Of a stretch of DNA of 20,276 nt, positions 6,042 through 11,874 are shown one piece after another. Made by a program: the position numbers and the translations under genes. This DNA is from a virus. The notes beneath the pieces were generated by a model. The model searched no databases, was not told the origin of the DNA, and worked only from the letters and a program-made list of their open reading frames with translations. The stretch lies in IMG/VR virus record IMGVR_UViG_3300025133_000751, positions 1 through 20,276 of that record. One strand, given 5' to 3'. Within the stretch, counting starts at the first letter, position 1; every line of letters starts with the position of its first letter.

Positions 6042-6460
6042 TGGATAATCCCTCGCTCTCTCGCCATGCGCTGACCGCGCTCATGGGGGGTTTCCTGGGG
6101 CGGCTTGCCGGTGCGTCCGGGACCGCCGCCCTGCCAGTCCCAGTCCGCGTTGAATGCGCCCCAGGACTTCCGGCAGCAAAGTTCGATGCCGGTCACCACC
6201 GACAAGCCCGCCTTCTCGAACTCCCGCACCAAGCCATCCATCGCCCTGGGCGTCAGCGTCAGGCGCTTGTCCTTGCGGATCTGGAGAAACTGGACGGCCA
6301 GGTCTTCGGGGATCCCAAAATCGTTGATCAGGTCGGTTTTGGTGAGCTTGGCCTTGGGCGCGGTTTTGCGCGGCTTGTCCGCGCTGCCCGCCGGAGGCGG
6401 CGGATCCGTTCGAGGGGATCCGGAATCAGGAAGGGGGAAGAGGGAATCAGGAATCAGGAA
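6038..6460 (-). pseudogene. Replication protein, C-terminal part (out of frame)
   Basis: This open frame encodes a proline-rich linker (RTDPPPPAGSADKPRKTAPK), then KLTKTDLINDFGIPEDLAVQFL, RKDKRLTLTPRAMDGLVREF, CRKSWGAFNADWDW and a basic end. It is the C-terminal domain expected for phage O-type replication proteins. It has no start of its own before ATG 6241, which would cut the domain. It is one base out of phase with the N-terminal part at 6447-6932. Deleting one 7-bp unit at 6445-6465 joins the two into a single frame of about 295 residues. Its stop overlaps the start of the DUF6475-like gene. Confidence 0.75.
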
Positions 6461-6465
6461 TCAGG
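6443..6465. repeat. Heptanucleotide tandem repeat in the replication gene
   Basis: AATCAGG is repeated three times without mismatch at 6445-6465 (CCTGATT on the coding strand), with two further matching bases in front. Looser copies of the same motif lie at 6423-6429 and 6471-6477. Because seven is not a multiple of three, each gain or loss of a unit changes the reading frame of the replication protein. Confidence 0.9.
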
Positions 6466-6932
6466 TTAAGGGAATCAGCAGGATCACTCTCGGAGTACTC
6501 TCGGAGTACTACCAGAGCATCCTTAACCCGTTGTTCTACGGTTGGTTTTTCCTCTCCCTCTTCATTATCGCTTCCAGCCACCTCATCGGGACCAGGAAGG
6601 CACGGAATGGGATTCTTGTTCCGGTCCTGCCGTTCGTTGACGTGCGGATTCTGGTGTTTGGTAAAGTTCGTGACTTGCACCAGAGCAGCACCAGAACAGT
6701 CGTGATACATCGTGATCAGACCGGTGCTGTTCAGCTCCTCCATGCAGGCCGGCACGTCCACGTCGTCCGCCGGGAAGATTTCCATCTTCACTTCCATGGG
6801 GTTGTACTTGAGGCGCCCCATGTAGTCCGCCATGCACCATAGACCCTGGAACAGGATCCGTGCCTGGAACGAGCAGGAGACTACCTTGGCGTCCCGAAAG
6901 AAGCCGGGCTTGAGGTTTCTGGCGCGGGCCAT
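6447..6932 (-). CDS. Replication protein (O-like), N-terminal part
   Basis: The 161-residue frame begins MARARNLKPGFFRDAKVV and continues through RILFQGLWCMADYMGRLKYNP and the basic VTNFTKHQNPHVNERQD, the N-terminal winged-helix region of phage initiator (O-like) proteins. It then enters a Glu- and Ser-rich linker and stops at TGA (6449-6447) inside a 7-bp tandem repeat. Family members have a C-terminal domain, which is found just downstream in another frame (6038-6460). The start overlaps the stop of the upstream gene. In this sequence the full-length protein cannot be made without frameshifting or repeat slippage. Confidence 0.8.
   Translation of the reverse strand: MARARNLKPGFFRDAKVVSCSFQARILFQGLWCMADYMGRLKYNPMEVKMEIFPADDVDVPACMEELNSTGLITMYHDCSGAALVQVTNFTKHQNPHVNERQDRNKNPIPCLPGPDEVAGSDNEEGEEKPTVEQRVKDALVVLREYSESDPADSLNLIPDS
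6486..6507. repeat. Tandem 11-bp repeat, possible iteron
   Basis: ACTCTCGGAGT occurs twice back to back (6486-6496, 6497-6507), and each copy is an imperfect palindrome. It lies inside the linker region of the replication gene, the place where lambda carries its origin iterons within gene O, so a role in origin binding is possible. Confidence 0.6.
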
Positions 6933-7186
6933 TACTCGGCCCCCTCCACGCCTTGTCCGGCGCGCTTGCGTGGCTGCTCAAATTCAACAAGCTCAATGAT
7001 CTTCTTGGCGACTTGGCGCGCCTGCATCAGGGGAAGATAAATGCAGTCATCCTCCTCTGGCCCCAGGCCCGACTGGGTGAGGACGAGCTGCCTATCCCCT
7101 TCGCAATACTCGATTCGCAGAGGCAGATACTCCGCTACCAGAGCGGTAACGGCGGAACGCTGGATTTCCTGATCTCGCTTTGACAT
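6932..7186 (-). CDS. Hypothetical early phage protein, 84 aa
   Basis: The product is acidic and soluble, with a central EEDDCIYLPLMQARQVAKKI segment and no known motif. The ATG at 7186 has GGAGGAAGT directly upstream, and the stop overlaps the ATG of the replication gene, so the two are probably translated together. It is the first gene after the hairpin at 7206-7240. It is not recognised. Confidence 0.68.
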   Translation of the reverse strand: MSKRDQEIQRSAVTALVAEYLPLRIEYCEGDRQLVLTQSGLGPEEDDCIYLPLMQARQVAKKIIELVEFEQPRKRAGQGVEGAE

Positions 7187-7205
7187 ACTTCCTCCAGTCC
7201 TATCT

Positions 7206-7240
7206 AAAGCCCCGGTTCCGCCTGCCAGCGCCGGGGCTTT
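7206..7240 (-). terminator. Hairpin between early regulators and replication genes (tR1-like)
   Basis: A ten-base-pair stem (AAAGCCCCGG / CCGGGGCTTT) with a 15-base loop lies between the stop at 7247 and the gene starting at 7186. The short T run is present on both strands and is poor (TTTAGAT on the minus strand), so termination may be partial. Lambda tR1 occupies the equivalent place. Confidence 0.6.
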
Positions 7241-7246
7241 CTCGTT

Positions 7247-7795
7247 TCAGGCTGCGCGCTTCTCGCCAGCCATTGCCCTCAACGCCGCCGCCAGCTCTTT
7301 GCTGCTGTGGCTGTCGTCCTCGAACGCCATGGCGGCAGCGTCAAGCTGTTCGGCTGTCATGTCCTTGTACCGCCCAGTCGCCAGCAGGAAGCGCAGGTGA
7401 TCGGTGCGTTCGTCGTGCTGCTGGTCGGTGCTGAGGATGTCCGCCAGATCCGCGCTGGCCGAACGCCCGCGGGGAAACAGCATCACCTTCGCGGCAGCCC
7501 GAAACGGCTCCGGCAGGCACTCGATAAACAGCAGGGATAGGTCCAGCGGCAGGGATGTCTCGCCGTTGAACATCTTCTCCAGGCGCTTGGCGGCTTTGCG
7601 CGGATCGTCGGTGGGGATCTGCGGGGATTGGTTGCGCGTGCGCCAGCGTTCGGCCAGCTCCCCGGCGATTTGGGTCTGCATGCCGGAGCGGTGCCAGCCC
7701 ATGATTCGCCAGATGGCCTCCAGCTTCGCTCGCGCTGAGTCACCTTCCTTAACCATTTGGGGCACCTGCCCCAGGATTTTGTTGAGTTCGTCCAT
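7247..7795 (-). CDS. Early regulatory-position protein (CII/YdaT position)
   Basis: The 182-residue product has no domain I can name with confidence. It follows the Cro/YdaS-like gene and precedes the replication module, the slot held by CII in lambda and YdaT in the Rac prophage. Visible features are a basic middle (ERWRTRNQSPQIPTDDPRKA) and a hydrophobic helix (LPLDLSLLFIECLPEPFRAA), followed by a long charged helical C-terminus with an Ala- and Glu-rich end. The ATG at 7795 is preferred because GGAG lies nine bases upstream. The ATG at 7810 has no ribosome site. A role as lysis-lysogeny regulator is inferred only from position. Confidence 0.55.
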   Translation of the reverse strand: MDELNKILGQVPQMVKEGDSARAKLEAIWRIMGWHRSGMQTQIAGELAERWRTRNQSPQIPTDDPRKAAKRLEKMFNGETSLPLDLSLLFIECLPEPFRAAAKVMLFPRGRSASADLADILSTDQQHDERTDHLRFLLATGRYKDMTAEQLDAAAMAFEDDSHSSKELAAALRAMAGEKRAA

Positions 7796-7829
7796 TACCG
7801 TGGTCTCCATGGAACGACTGATAGAAAAA

Positions 7830-8045
7830 TCACGCAGCGCTGTGCTCAGAGCCGAAAACGTCAGGACGAAGCTCCTGACGGGTCACCGCGCCGTCGGTTG
7901 CCTCTTCAATCCGACGGCAAAGAGCCGGCGGAATGGGTCGGGCGCCGCGTGCTAGCTGGCTGATAAAGCCCTGGCTCACGCCTACCCGGCTGGCAAGCTC
8001 GCCCTGCGTCTCGCAGGCATCTATGGCTTTAAGGATTGGATTCAT
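7830..8045 (-). CDS. Cro/YdaS-type early repressor
   Basis: The 71-residue product has a helix-turn-helix at about residues 13-36 (TQGELASRVGVSQGFISQLA) followed by RGARPIPPALCRRIEEATDG, the standard arrangement of the YdaS/Cro family. It diverges from the CI-type repressor gene across a 92-base operator region, so it should be the Cro analogue that turns down early transcription and blocks repressor synthesis. The ATG at 8045 is chosen because CAGGAGGT lies six bases upstream. An in-frame start at 8072 would lie within the promoter. Confidence 0.85.
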   Translation of the reverse strand: MNPILKAIDACETQGELASRVGVSQGFISQLARGARPIPPALCRRIEEATDGAVTRQELRPDVFGSEHSAA

Positions 8046-8062
8046 GACTACCTCCTGGCGCA

Positions 8063-8090
8063 ATAATAGCACTGCTAATTATAAATTCAA
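8063..8090 (-). promoter_or_regulatory. pR promoter, driving the cro-like gene leftward
   Basis: On the minus strand TTGAAT (8090-8085) and TATTAT (8068-8063) are 16 bases apart. The predicted start of transcription is near 8056, giving a leader of about ten bases that contains the AGGAGG site. Operator 8067-8077 overlaps the -10 element. Confidence 0.7.
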
Positions 8091-8124
8091 TAGCTATGCT
8101 GATTGTTGAGGATAAGCGTTGCTC
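8067..8124. promoter_or_regulatory. Operator cluster (three OR-like sites)
   Basis: Three variants of one 11-bp palindrome, ideal form TAGCANTGCTA, are present: TAGCACTGCTA at 8067-8077 (perfect), TAGCTATGCTG at 8091-8101 and AAGCGTTGCTC at 8114-8124 (degenerate). Their spacings of 24 and 23 bp put them on one face of the helix, close to the spacing of lambda OR1-OR2-OR3. The perfect site overlaps pR. Confidence 0.75.
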
Positions 8125-8129
8125 ATATC
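8101..8129 (+). promoter_or_regulatory. Candidate pRM promoter for the repressor gene
   Basis: GATTGT (8101-8106) and CATATC (8124-8129) are 17 bases apart and both are weak, as expected for an activated maintenance promoter. Transcription would start around 8136, at or beside the repressor ATG (8138), implying a leaderless mRNA like lambda cI from pRM. The middle operator abuts the -35 element. Confidence 0.4.
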
Positions 8130-8137
8130 CTCGCCCC

Positions 8138-8854
8138 ATGGCGAAGCGACGTGAGTTAACAAGCGAAGAACGGGAATGGGCGGACAAGCTCAAGAGCATC
8201 TGGCTGTCCCGGAAAAAGGACCTGAAGCTGACCCAGGCCTCTGCGGCCTATGAAATGGATATGACCCAGGGGGCGGTCGGCCAGTATTTGAACGGCACAA
8301 TCCCGCTCAACGACAGCGCTGCAATGCGTTTCGCCAAGCTCCTGAAAGTGCCGGTGGGGACGTTCAAGCCCCGGCTGGCCCGCGAGTATGAACAGGTTTC
8401 GGAGCGAATCAGGGCGCTTGATTCAGTGCAGGACGATGTTTCTGTTTACGCCACTCCCTCGGGCCAGATCCCCATCATCAGCTACGTCCAGGCGGGCGAA
8501 TTCTGCGAAGCGGAAGACCCGTTTGAGCCGGGCATGGCCGACGAATGGCTGCCCTTCAGGCCGCCTGGCGCTGGCCCACGGGCTTACGGCCTCAAGGTTG
8601 AAGGTGACAGCAATGATCCGCGCATCCGTAACGGCGAGATCGTCATCGTGGACCCGGACCGGGCGCCGGATTCCGGGAAATTCGTGGTGGCCAAGCGCCA
8701 CAGCGATGCCAAGGTCACGCTGAAGCAGATCCAGTACAACGAAGGGGAGCCGTTCCTGAAGCCCGGAAACCCGGACTGGCCGGAGCCAATCATCAAGATC
8801 GACGGGGGCTGGAGCATCTGCGGCGTGGTGATCGGCAAGTACGACCCGATGTAA
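8138..8854 (+). CDS. CI-type phage repressor with LexA/S24 protease domain
   Basis: The 238-residue product has an N-terminal helix-turn-helix at about 31-55 (LTQASAAYEMDMTQGAVGQY) and a C-terminal S24 domain. The cleavage site is A119-G120 in VQAGEF, the nucleophile S158 in EGDSNDP and the general base K196 in VTLKQI. It would dimerise on the operators to hold the prophage silent and cleave itself when RecA is activated by DNA damage. The start at 8138 is chosen because the alternative ATG at 8096 lies inside an operator. No ribosome site precedes either, consistent with a leaderless message. It is the only repressor in the window. Confidence 0.92.
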   Translation: MAKRRELTSEEREWADKLKSIWLSRKKDLKLTQASAAYEMDMTQGAVGQYLNGTIPLNDSAAMRFAKLLKVPVGTFKPRLAREYEQVSERIRALDSVQDDVSVYATPSGQIPIISYVQAGEFCEAEDPFEPGMADEWLPFRPPGAGPRAYGLKVEGDSNDPRIRNGEIVIVDPDRAPDSGKFVVAKRHSDAKVTLKQIQYNEGEPFLKPGNPDWPEPIIKIDGGWSICGVVIGKYDPM

Positions 8855-8876
8855 TAACAACAACCCAGGAGGGGAT

Positions 8877-9446
8877 ATGAAGAACGCACTTTGGGGTTTT
8901 GTGGCCCTAACGCTGGCCGGATGGTTGAGTGCGGCACAAGCGGCAGCGCCTTTTGAGAAGGGCGCGCTACCGGCAAAGATTTACGTTGACGCCTACAAAA
9001 AATATGAGCCCTTGCTTGAGCGGGCAATGCACATACAGGCGGAAAGCCCCGGCTGCGCAAAGGTTGTGATGGGCGATGTCTCAGCATCCAAAAGCACGCC
9101 CGACAACCCTGTTTTCTTTGTAATGTGCGAAAACCGATCTGGGGCCACTTTCAACACTTGGTATACCCCAGAAGACATTGAGAGTGCCGCACCGAAGGTC
9201 GCTCGCCACCTGGGAAGCGACGCCGTTCGCCAAAAATGCGTCGCAGCAATCAAAAGAAAGCTCACTCAGCCCTCTTCCATGTCGGCTGACCTGTTGGACT
9301 ATGGTGTTCAGGAGCTTCCCAACGGCAGAAGTCGAGCAAGGATCGGGTTCAGCGCCGCTAATGCTCTTGGCGCAGAGGCGAACCATGTTGCCAGCTGCTT
9401 GGTAGGCCCCAATCTGCCTGCCGAAGTGACGATCACCGAACAATAG
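8877..9446 (+). CDS. Secreted four-cysteine protein in the immunity region (moron)
   Basis: The 189-residue product has a clear signal peptide (residues 1-22, cleaved after AQA). The mature part has four Cys (in SPGCAK, VMCENR, RQKCVA and VASCLV) that could form two disulfides in the periplasm. The C-terminal half reads KCVAAIKRKLTQPSSM followed by a beta-rich segment with FSAANALGAEANH, a pattern seen in various small exported proteins of unknown role. It has its own AGGAGGGG site, 22 bases after the repressor stop, and ends at a terminator, so it is probably expressed from the prophage with the repressor. Base composition is less GC-rich than its neighbours. Superinfection exclusion or lysogenic conversion is a guess from position. 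Confidence 0.75.
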   Translation: MKNALWGFVALTLAGWLSAAQAAAPFEKGALPAKIYVDAYKKYEPLLERAMHIQAESPGCAKVVMGDVSASKSTPDNPVFFVMCENRSGATFNTWYTPEDIESAAPKVARHLGSDAVRQKCVAAIKRKLTQPSSMSADLLDYGVQELPNGRSRARIGFSAANALGAEANHVASCLVGPNLPAEVTITEQ

Positions 9447-9480
9447 GCATCCAGCAATACCGCTGACCGGCCCCGCCACA

Positions 9481-9502
9481 GCCCGCCTTGAGCGGGCTTT
9501 TC
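9481..9502 (+). terminator. Terminator of the repressor/moron transcript
   Basis: A seven-base-pair stem AGCCCGC / GCGGGCT with a five-base loop (CTTGA) is followed by a T run. It lies 34 bases after the moron stop and separates the lysogenic transcript from the pL promoter. Confidence 0.85.
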
Positions 9503-9531
9503 CTGACTGCCCTCCCTTGAACACCCTTTCG

Positions 9532-9547
9532 TGACCGACCGGTCACA
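9532..9547. repeat. Inverted repeat upstream of pL
   Basis: GTGACC and GGTCAC flank a four-base centre, containing the perfect eight-base palindrome GACCGGTC (9538-9545). It lacks a T run, so it is not a terminator, and it is unrelated in sequence to the repressor operators. It lies 30 bases upstream of the pL -35 element and could be a binding site for a different regulator. Confidence 0.5.
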
Positions 9548-9565
9548 AATAACGCTACTTTTTAT

Positions 9566-9601
9566 TAGCATTGCTATTGAATAGGAATAGCAGCGTTGCT
9601 A
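9566..9601. promoter_or_regulatory. Operator cluster (two OL-like sites)
   Basis: TAGCATTGCTA at 9566-9576 is a perfect copy of the 11-bp palindrome found near pR. CAGCGTTGCTA at 9591-9601 is a degenerate copy 25 bp further on, overlapping the pL -10 element. Shared operators at both sites indicate that one repressor controls both early operons. Confidence 0.75.
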
Positions 9602-9605
9602 ATAT
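9577..9605 (+). promoter_or_regulatory. pL promoter of the rightward early operon
   Basis: TTGAAT (9577-9582) and TAATAT (9600-9605) are exactly 17 bases apart. Its -35 is identical to that of pR. It is bracketed by the two OL-like operators and reads into the genes from 9645 onwards, with transcription expected to begin near 9612. Confidence 0.75.
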
Positions 9606-9644
9606 TTCCCCCATCAACACGGACAACCCGCAGGGGAGCGAACC

Positions 9645-10103
9645 ATGAACGCACATCAAGCCGCCAGCGATTGGGATTACCAGGATGCACTCCATCCGCA
9701 GCGTGCCGCCTACGACGCATGGTGCGAGGCGTATCTGGTCGAGGCGCTGAAGTCTGACGAAATCGAGACCGCGTTCAGCGCGCACGAAAACCTGGAATCC
9801 GAGTTCGACGCGCTGGTGATGCTCCTGGCCTTCAGCGCCGCCGAGTTCCGCCCGCTGTGCCTGAGCGAGTTTCGCCGCCAGACGTTCGGCATGAGCCGCG
9901 ATCAACTGCAGGACGCACTGGCCGACGGCGAGATTGACCCGGTGGAGATTGTGCGCCTCGCGGTGTTCGCGCCGGACGACGCTCGCCGGACCTGGGCGCC
10001 GCATGTTCGGCAGGCCATGGATGCGTTCCACGACGCCGTGATGAAGGCCGCGCCGACCTGGGGCTGGGTGGAGACGATTTTTGAAGGGAGGAACGAGCCG
10101 TGA
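9645..10103 (+). CDS. Hypothetical first gene of the pL operon, 152 aa
   Basis: The product is acidic and mostly helical, rich in Ala, Asp, Glu and Trp, with no membrane segment or known motif. The ATG at 9645 has GGGGAGC about six bases upstream. It is the first gene expressed from pL. Genes in this slot in other phages often act against host defences or host physiology immediately after infection, but nothing in this sequence identifies a target. Its end overlaps the next start (GTGA). Confidence 0.7.
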   Translation: MNAHQAASDWDYQDALHPQRAAYDAWCEAYLVEALKSDEIETAFSAHENLESEFDALVMLLAFSAAEFRPLCLSEFRRQTFGMSRDQLQDALADGEIDPVEIVRLAVFAPDDARRTWAPHVRQAMDAFHDAVMKAAPTWGWVETIFEGRNEP

Positions 10104-10375
10104 ACAGCGATCAACTGCACAGCCTGACGGTGCTGGCCCACCAGGGATACCGGGCCGCGATTTCCTCGAACCACGATCTGGCCATGTTCTACCAGTGCCG
10201 CCTGGATGGCTGGTGGGAGTGCGCCCTCAGCGCAGGCGACATGGATCTCGCCTGCGCAGCGTACCGGGCCGAATCCTGGGTTCGGGCGGCGAGGAGTCTG
10301 GTTGATGGTCAGCCATACGCGGTAACCGTCAACGGTGCCAACCTGATGTGGAGGGGCAGTCATGAGCGAGATTGA
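10100..10375 (+). CDS. Hypothetical phage protein, 91 aa
   Basis: It starts with GTG at 10100, overlapping the previous stop, with GGGAGG eight bases upstream. The product is a single small domain with many aromatic residues (YQCRLDGWWECALSAGDM) and no known motif. Its final 14 bases overlap the following gene. Coupling on both sides supports it being translated. Function is unknown. Confidence 0.65.
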   Translation: MNSDQLHSLTVLAHQGYRAAISSNHDLAMFYQCRLDGWWECALSAGDMDLACAAYRAESWVRAARSLVDGQPYAVTVNGANLMWRGSHERD

Positions 10376-10883
10376 TTGGAGCAAGGCGCCGGAGGGTGCG
10401 ACGCACTTTGACCCTAATGATGATGTCGGGCTGCCGTGGATGCGGCTCCAACAAGGTCGATGGCGTGCATTTGACGAAGAATACCAGTGCTGGACTGCGC
10501 CACTGGATGAAGACGATGCATTCATCATAAACAACGATGGCGCCCAGTGCATCCCCCGACCCACCGAATGGCGCGGCCCCGAGGATGGCCTGCCTCCGGT
10601 CGGGACAGTGTGTGAGGCGTCTCGCCATGGTGGATGGGCTGAGTGCGAAATTATCGCGCACGTTCGCTCCTCTGACAATCGTATCGAGGCCGTTTATCAG
10701 GCAGCTGATGATTGGGACTGGCTGTCGTCACCGAGCAATTTCCGCCCCCTCAAATCCGACAAGGAGAGGGCGATTGATGCGGCTGTGGCGGCAACCATCC
10801 TGAAAGATGGCCCGCGCATCCGTGCCGCCCTGTCTGACATCTACGACGCCGGCCTTCTCCGTCTGCCGGAGGAACAGTCATGA
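10362..10883 (+). CDS. Ea-type phage protein, 173 aa
   Basis: The N-terminus (MSEIDWSKAPEGATHFDP) and the later block GLPPVGTVCEASRHGGWAEC are typical of a widespread group of pL-operon proteins in phages of Pseudomonas, Halomonas and relatives. The C-terminal part (KERAIDAAVAATILKDGPRI) is helical. Related proteins are assembled from exchangeable modules and have no proven role. A strong GGAGGGG lies upstream of the ATG at 10362. Confidence 0.72.
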   Translation: MSEIDWSKAPEGATHFDPNDDVGLPWMRLQQGRWRAFDEEYQCWTAPLDEDDAFIINNDGAQCIPRPTEWRGPEDGLPPVGTVCEASRHGGWAECEIIAHVRSSDNRIEAVYQAADDWDWLSSPSNFRPLKSDKERAIDAAVAATILKDGPRIRAALSDIYDAGLLRLPEEQS

Positions 10884-11089
10884 ACAACTACAGCTTTGGC
10901 GAAATCCTGATGGGCGCCACCACGATCATCGCGTTTGTCGCCCTGATGACGGTCCTTGGTGAGCAGGACTACCAAGACGCGCTGGCCGAGGAACGCACCG
11001 CCTGCCTGATGGTGGAACAGGGCCACTGGCCGGCAGAGACAGCAGAGGGCTACGACTGCCCGAAACGAGTAGCAAGGAGCCAGCAATGA
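10880..11089 (+). CDS. Small membrane protein, 69 aa
   Basis: The ATG at 10880 overlaps the preceding stop (ATGA). Residues 8-27 form a hydrophobic helix (ILMGATTIIAFVALMTVLG), followed by a polar tail with two Cys. A single helix followed by an acidic tail suggests an inner-membrane protein, possibly facing the periplasm. Not recognised. Superinfection exclusion is one possibility for phage membrane proteins of this size, but unproven here. Confidence 0.65.
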   Translation: MNNYSFGEILMGATTIIAFVALMTVLGEQDYQDALAEERTACLMVEQGHWPAETAEGYDCPKRVARSQQ

Positions 11090-11331
11090 ACGGACTGCAT
11101 ATCAATTTCCATATCCATGATGTGGGGCACATCAGAACAAAGACCGACACGTGCATCGGGCAGCCGGCGCACTCCGTGGTGAGCATCCCGGTATCGCTGG
11201 GCGGCTATGGCGGCGTGGACCTTTTTTTCAATACCCCAGAGGACATGGAGGAAGTGGCGCGGCAAATGCTGATCGAGGCCCGCGCGCTCCGCGAAAAGCA
11301 ATGCGAAGAAGAGGGGGCGAGTTATGAGTGA
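11086..11331 (+). CDS. Hypothetical phage protein, 81 aa
   Basis: The ATG at 11086 has AAGGAGC upstream and overlaps the previous stop. The N-terminal half is His-rich (HINFHIHDVGHIRT), then Gly-rich, and the C-terminal 30 residues form a charged helix (PEDMEEVARQMLIEARALRE). No family is recognised. It is followed by an overlapping gene with its own strong ribosome site. Confidence 0.65.
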   Translation: MNGLHINFHIHDVGHIRTKTDTCIGQPAHSVVSIPVSLGGYGGVDLFFNTPEDMEEVARQMLIEARALREKQCEEEGASYE

Positions 11332-11635
11332 GTTCAAGGGGACGCCAGGGCCGTGGCGCCTCGGCCCGTACGCCCATGTGGTGCTGCCGTCGCACGACCT
11401 GCCTGAGTCGAAAGGCGGCGGCATTGGCATCTGTCATGTCTACGGCACCGAAAAACGGAAACACAACGCGAAACTGATCGCTGCCGCGCCCGCCCTTCTG
11501 GAGGTGCTGCAGGAGGTCCAGGAGTTCGCCCAGGGCTGGTCGCAATACGAAATGCCAATCGGGCTGGATGACCGCATCAATGCCGCCATCGCCAAAGCAC
11601 TGAACACCGATACGAAGGGAGAGGGTCATGAGTGA
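11324..11635 (+). CDS. Common pL-operon phage protein, 103 aa
   Basis: The product begins with KGTPGPW and contains HNAKLIAAAPALLEVLQEV, two blocks that characterise a very common small phage protein family of unknown role. The first 50 residues are beta-like and the rest helical. It has a strong GAGGGGG upstream and overlaps the genes on each side by eight bases. Confidence 0.75.
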   Translation: MSEFKGTPGPWRLGPYAHVVLPSHDLPESKGGGIGICHVYGTEKRKHNAKLIAAAPALLEVLQEVQEFAQGWSQYEMPIGLDDRINAAIAKALNTDTKGEGHE

Positions 11636-11864
11636 GCAGGTGAAAGGCGGCGGGCCGGCGTTTCCGCAAGGCAAGCAGGTTGGCCAATGCTCAGTCTCCG
11701 AGGGCGGCATGACCCTGCGGGACTACTTCGCGGCAAAGGCGATGCAAGGCATCTGCGCCCACCCGGACAACTGGGGCCTGCTCGGCGACCGGTTGGCGAA
11801 AGAGGCGTACCGCGTGGCCGACGCCATGCTGATCGCACGAGATACCGATACGACAGAGCGCTGA
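11628..11864 (+). CDS. Common small phage protein, 78 aa
   Basis: The product contains GGMTLRDYFAAKAMQGICAH and a C-terminal AYRVADAMLIAR block, both typical of a small protein repeated throughout proteobacterial prophages, usually in the same neighbourhood as the preceding GTPGPW protein. Function is unknown. It is followed by a terminator-like hairpin, so it ends the first part of the pL operon. Confidence 0.75.
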   Translation: MSEQVKGGGPAFPQGKQVGQCSVSEGGMTLRDYFAAKAMQGICAHPDNWGLLGDRLAKEAYRVADAMLIARDTDTTER

Positions 11865-11874
11865 TCTGTTGTTT

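Noticed and set aside
5215-6084. A 289-codon minus-strand frame
   Set aside because: It overlaps the DUF6475-like gene in another frame, is rich in Arg, Pro and Gly with no domain, and is a shadow of high-GC coding DNA. Only its last 58 codons (from 5391) form a separate plausible gene.
6443-6507. CRISPR-like array
   Set aside because: The repeats are only 7 and 11 bp and have no spacers. They are simple tandem repeats inside a coding region.
8096-8137. Longer N-terminus of the CI-type repressor
   Set aside because: The ATG at 8096 lies within an operator and has no ribosome site. The added residues do not belong to the helix-turn-helix domain.
9902-10678. A 258-codon minus-strand frame
   Set aside because: It spans three well-supported plus-strand genes, is Ser- and Pro-rich without motif, and no minus-strand promoter or operon leads to it.
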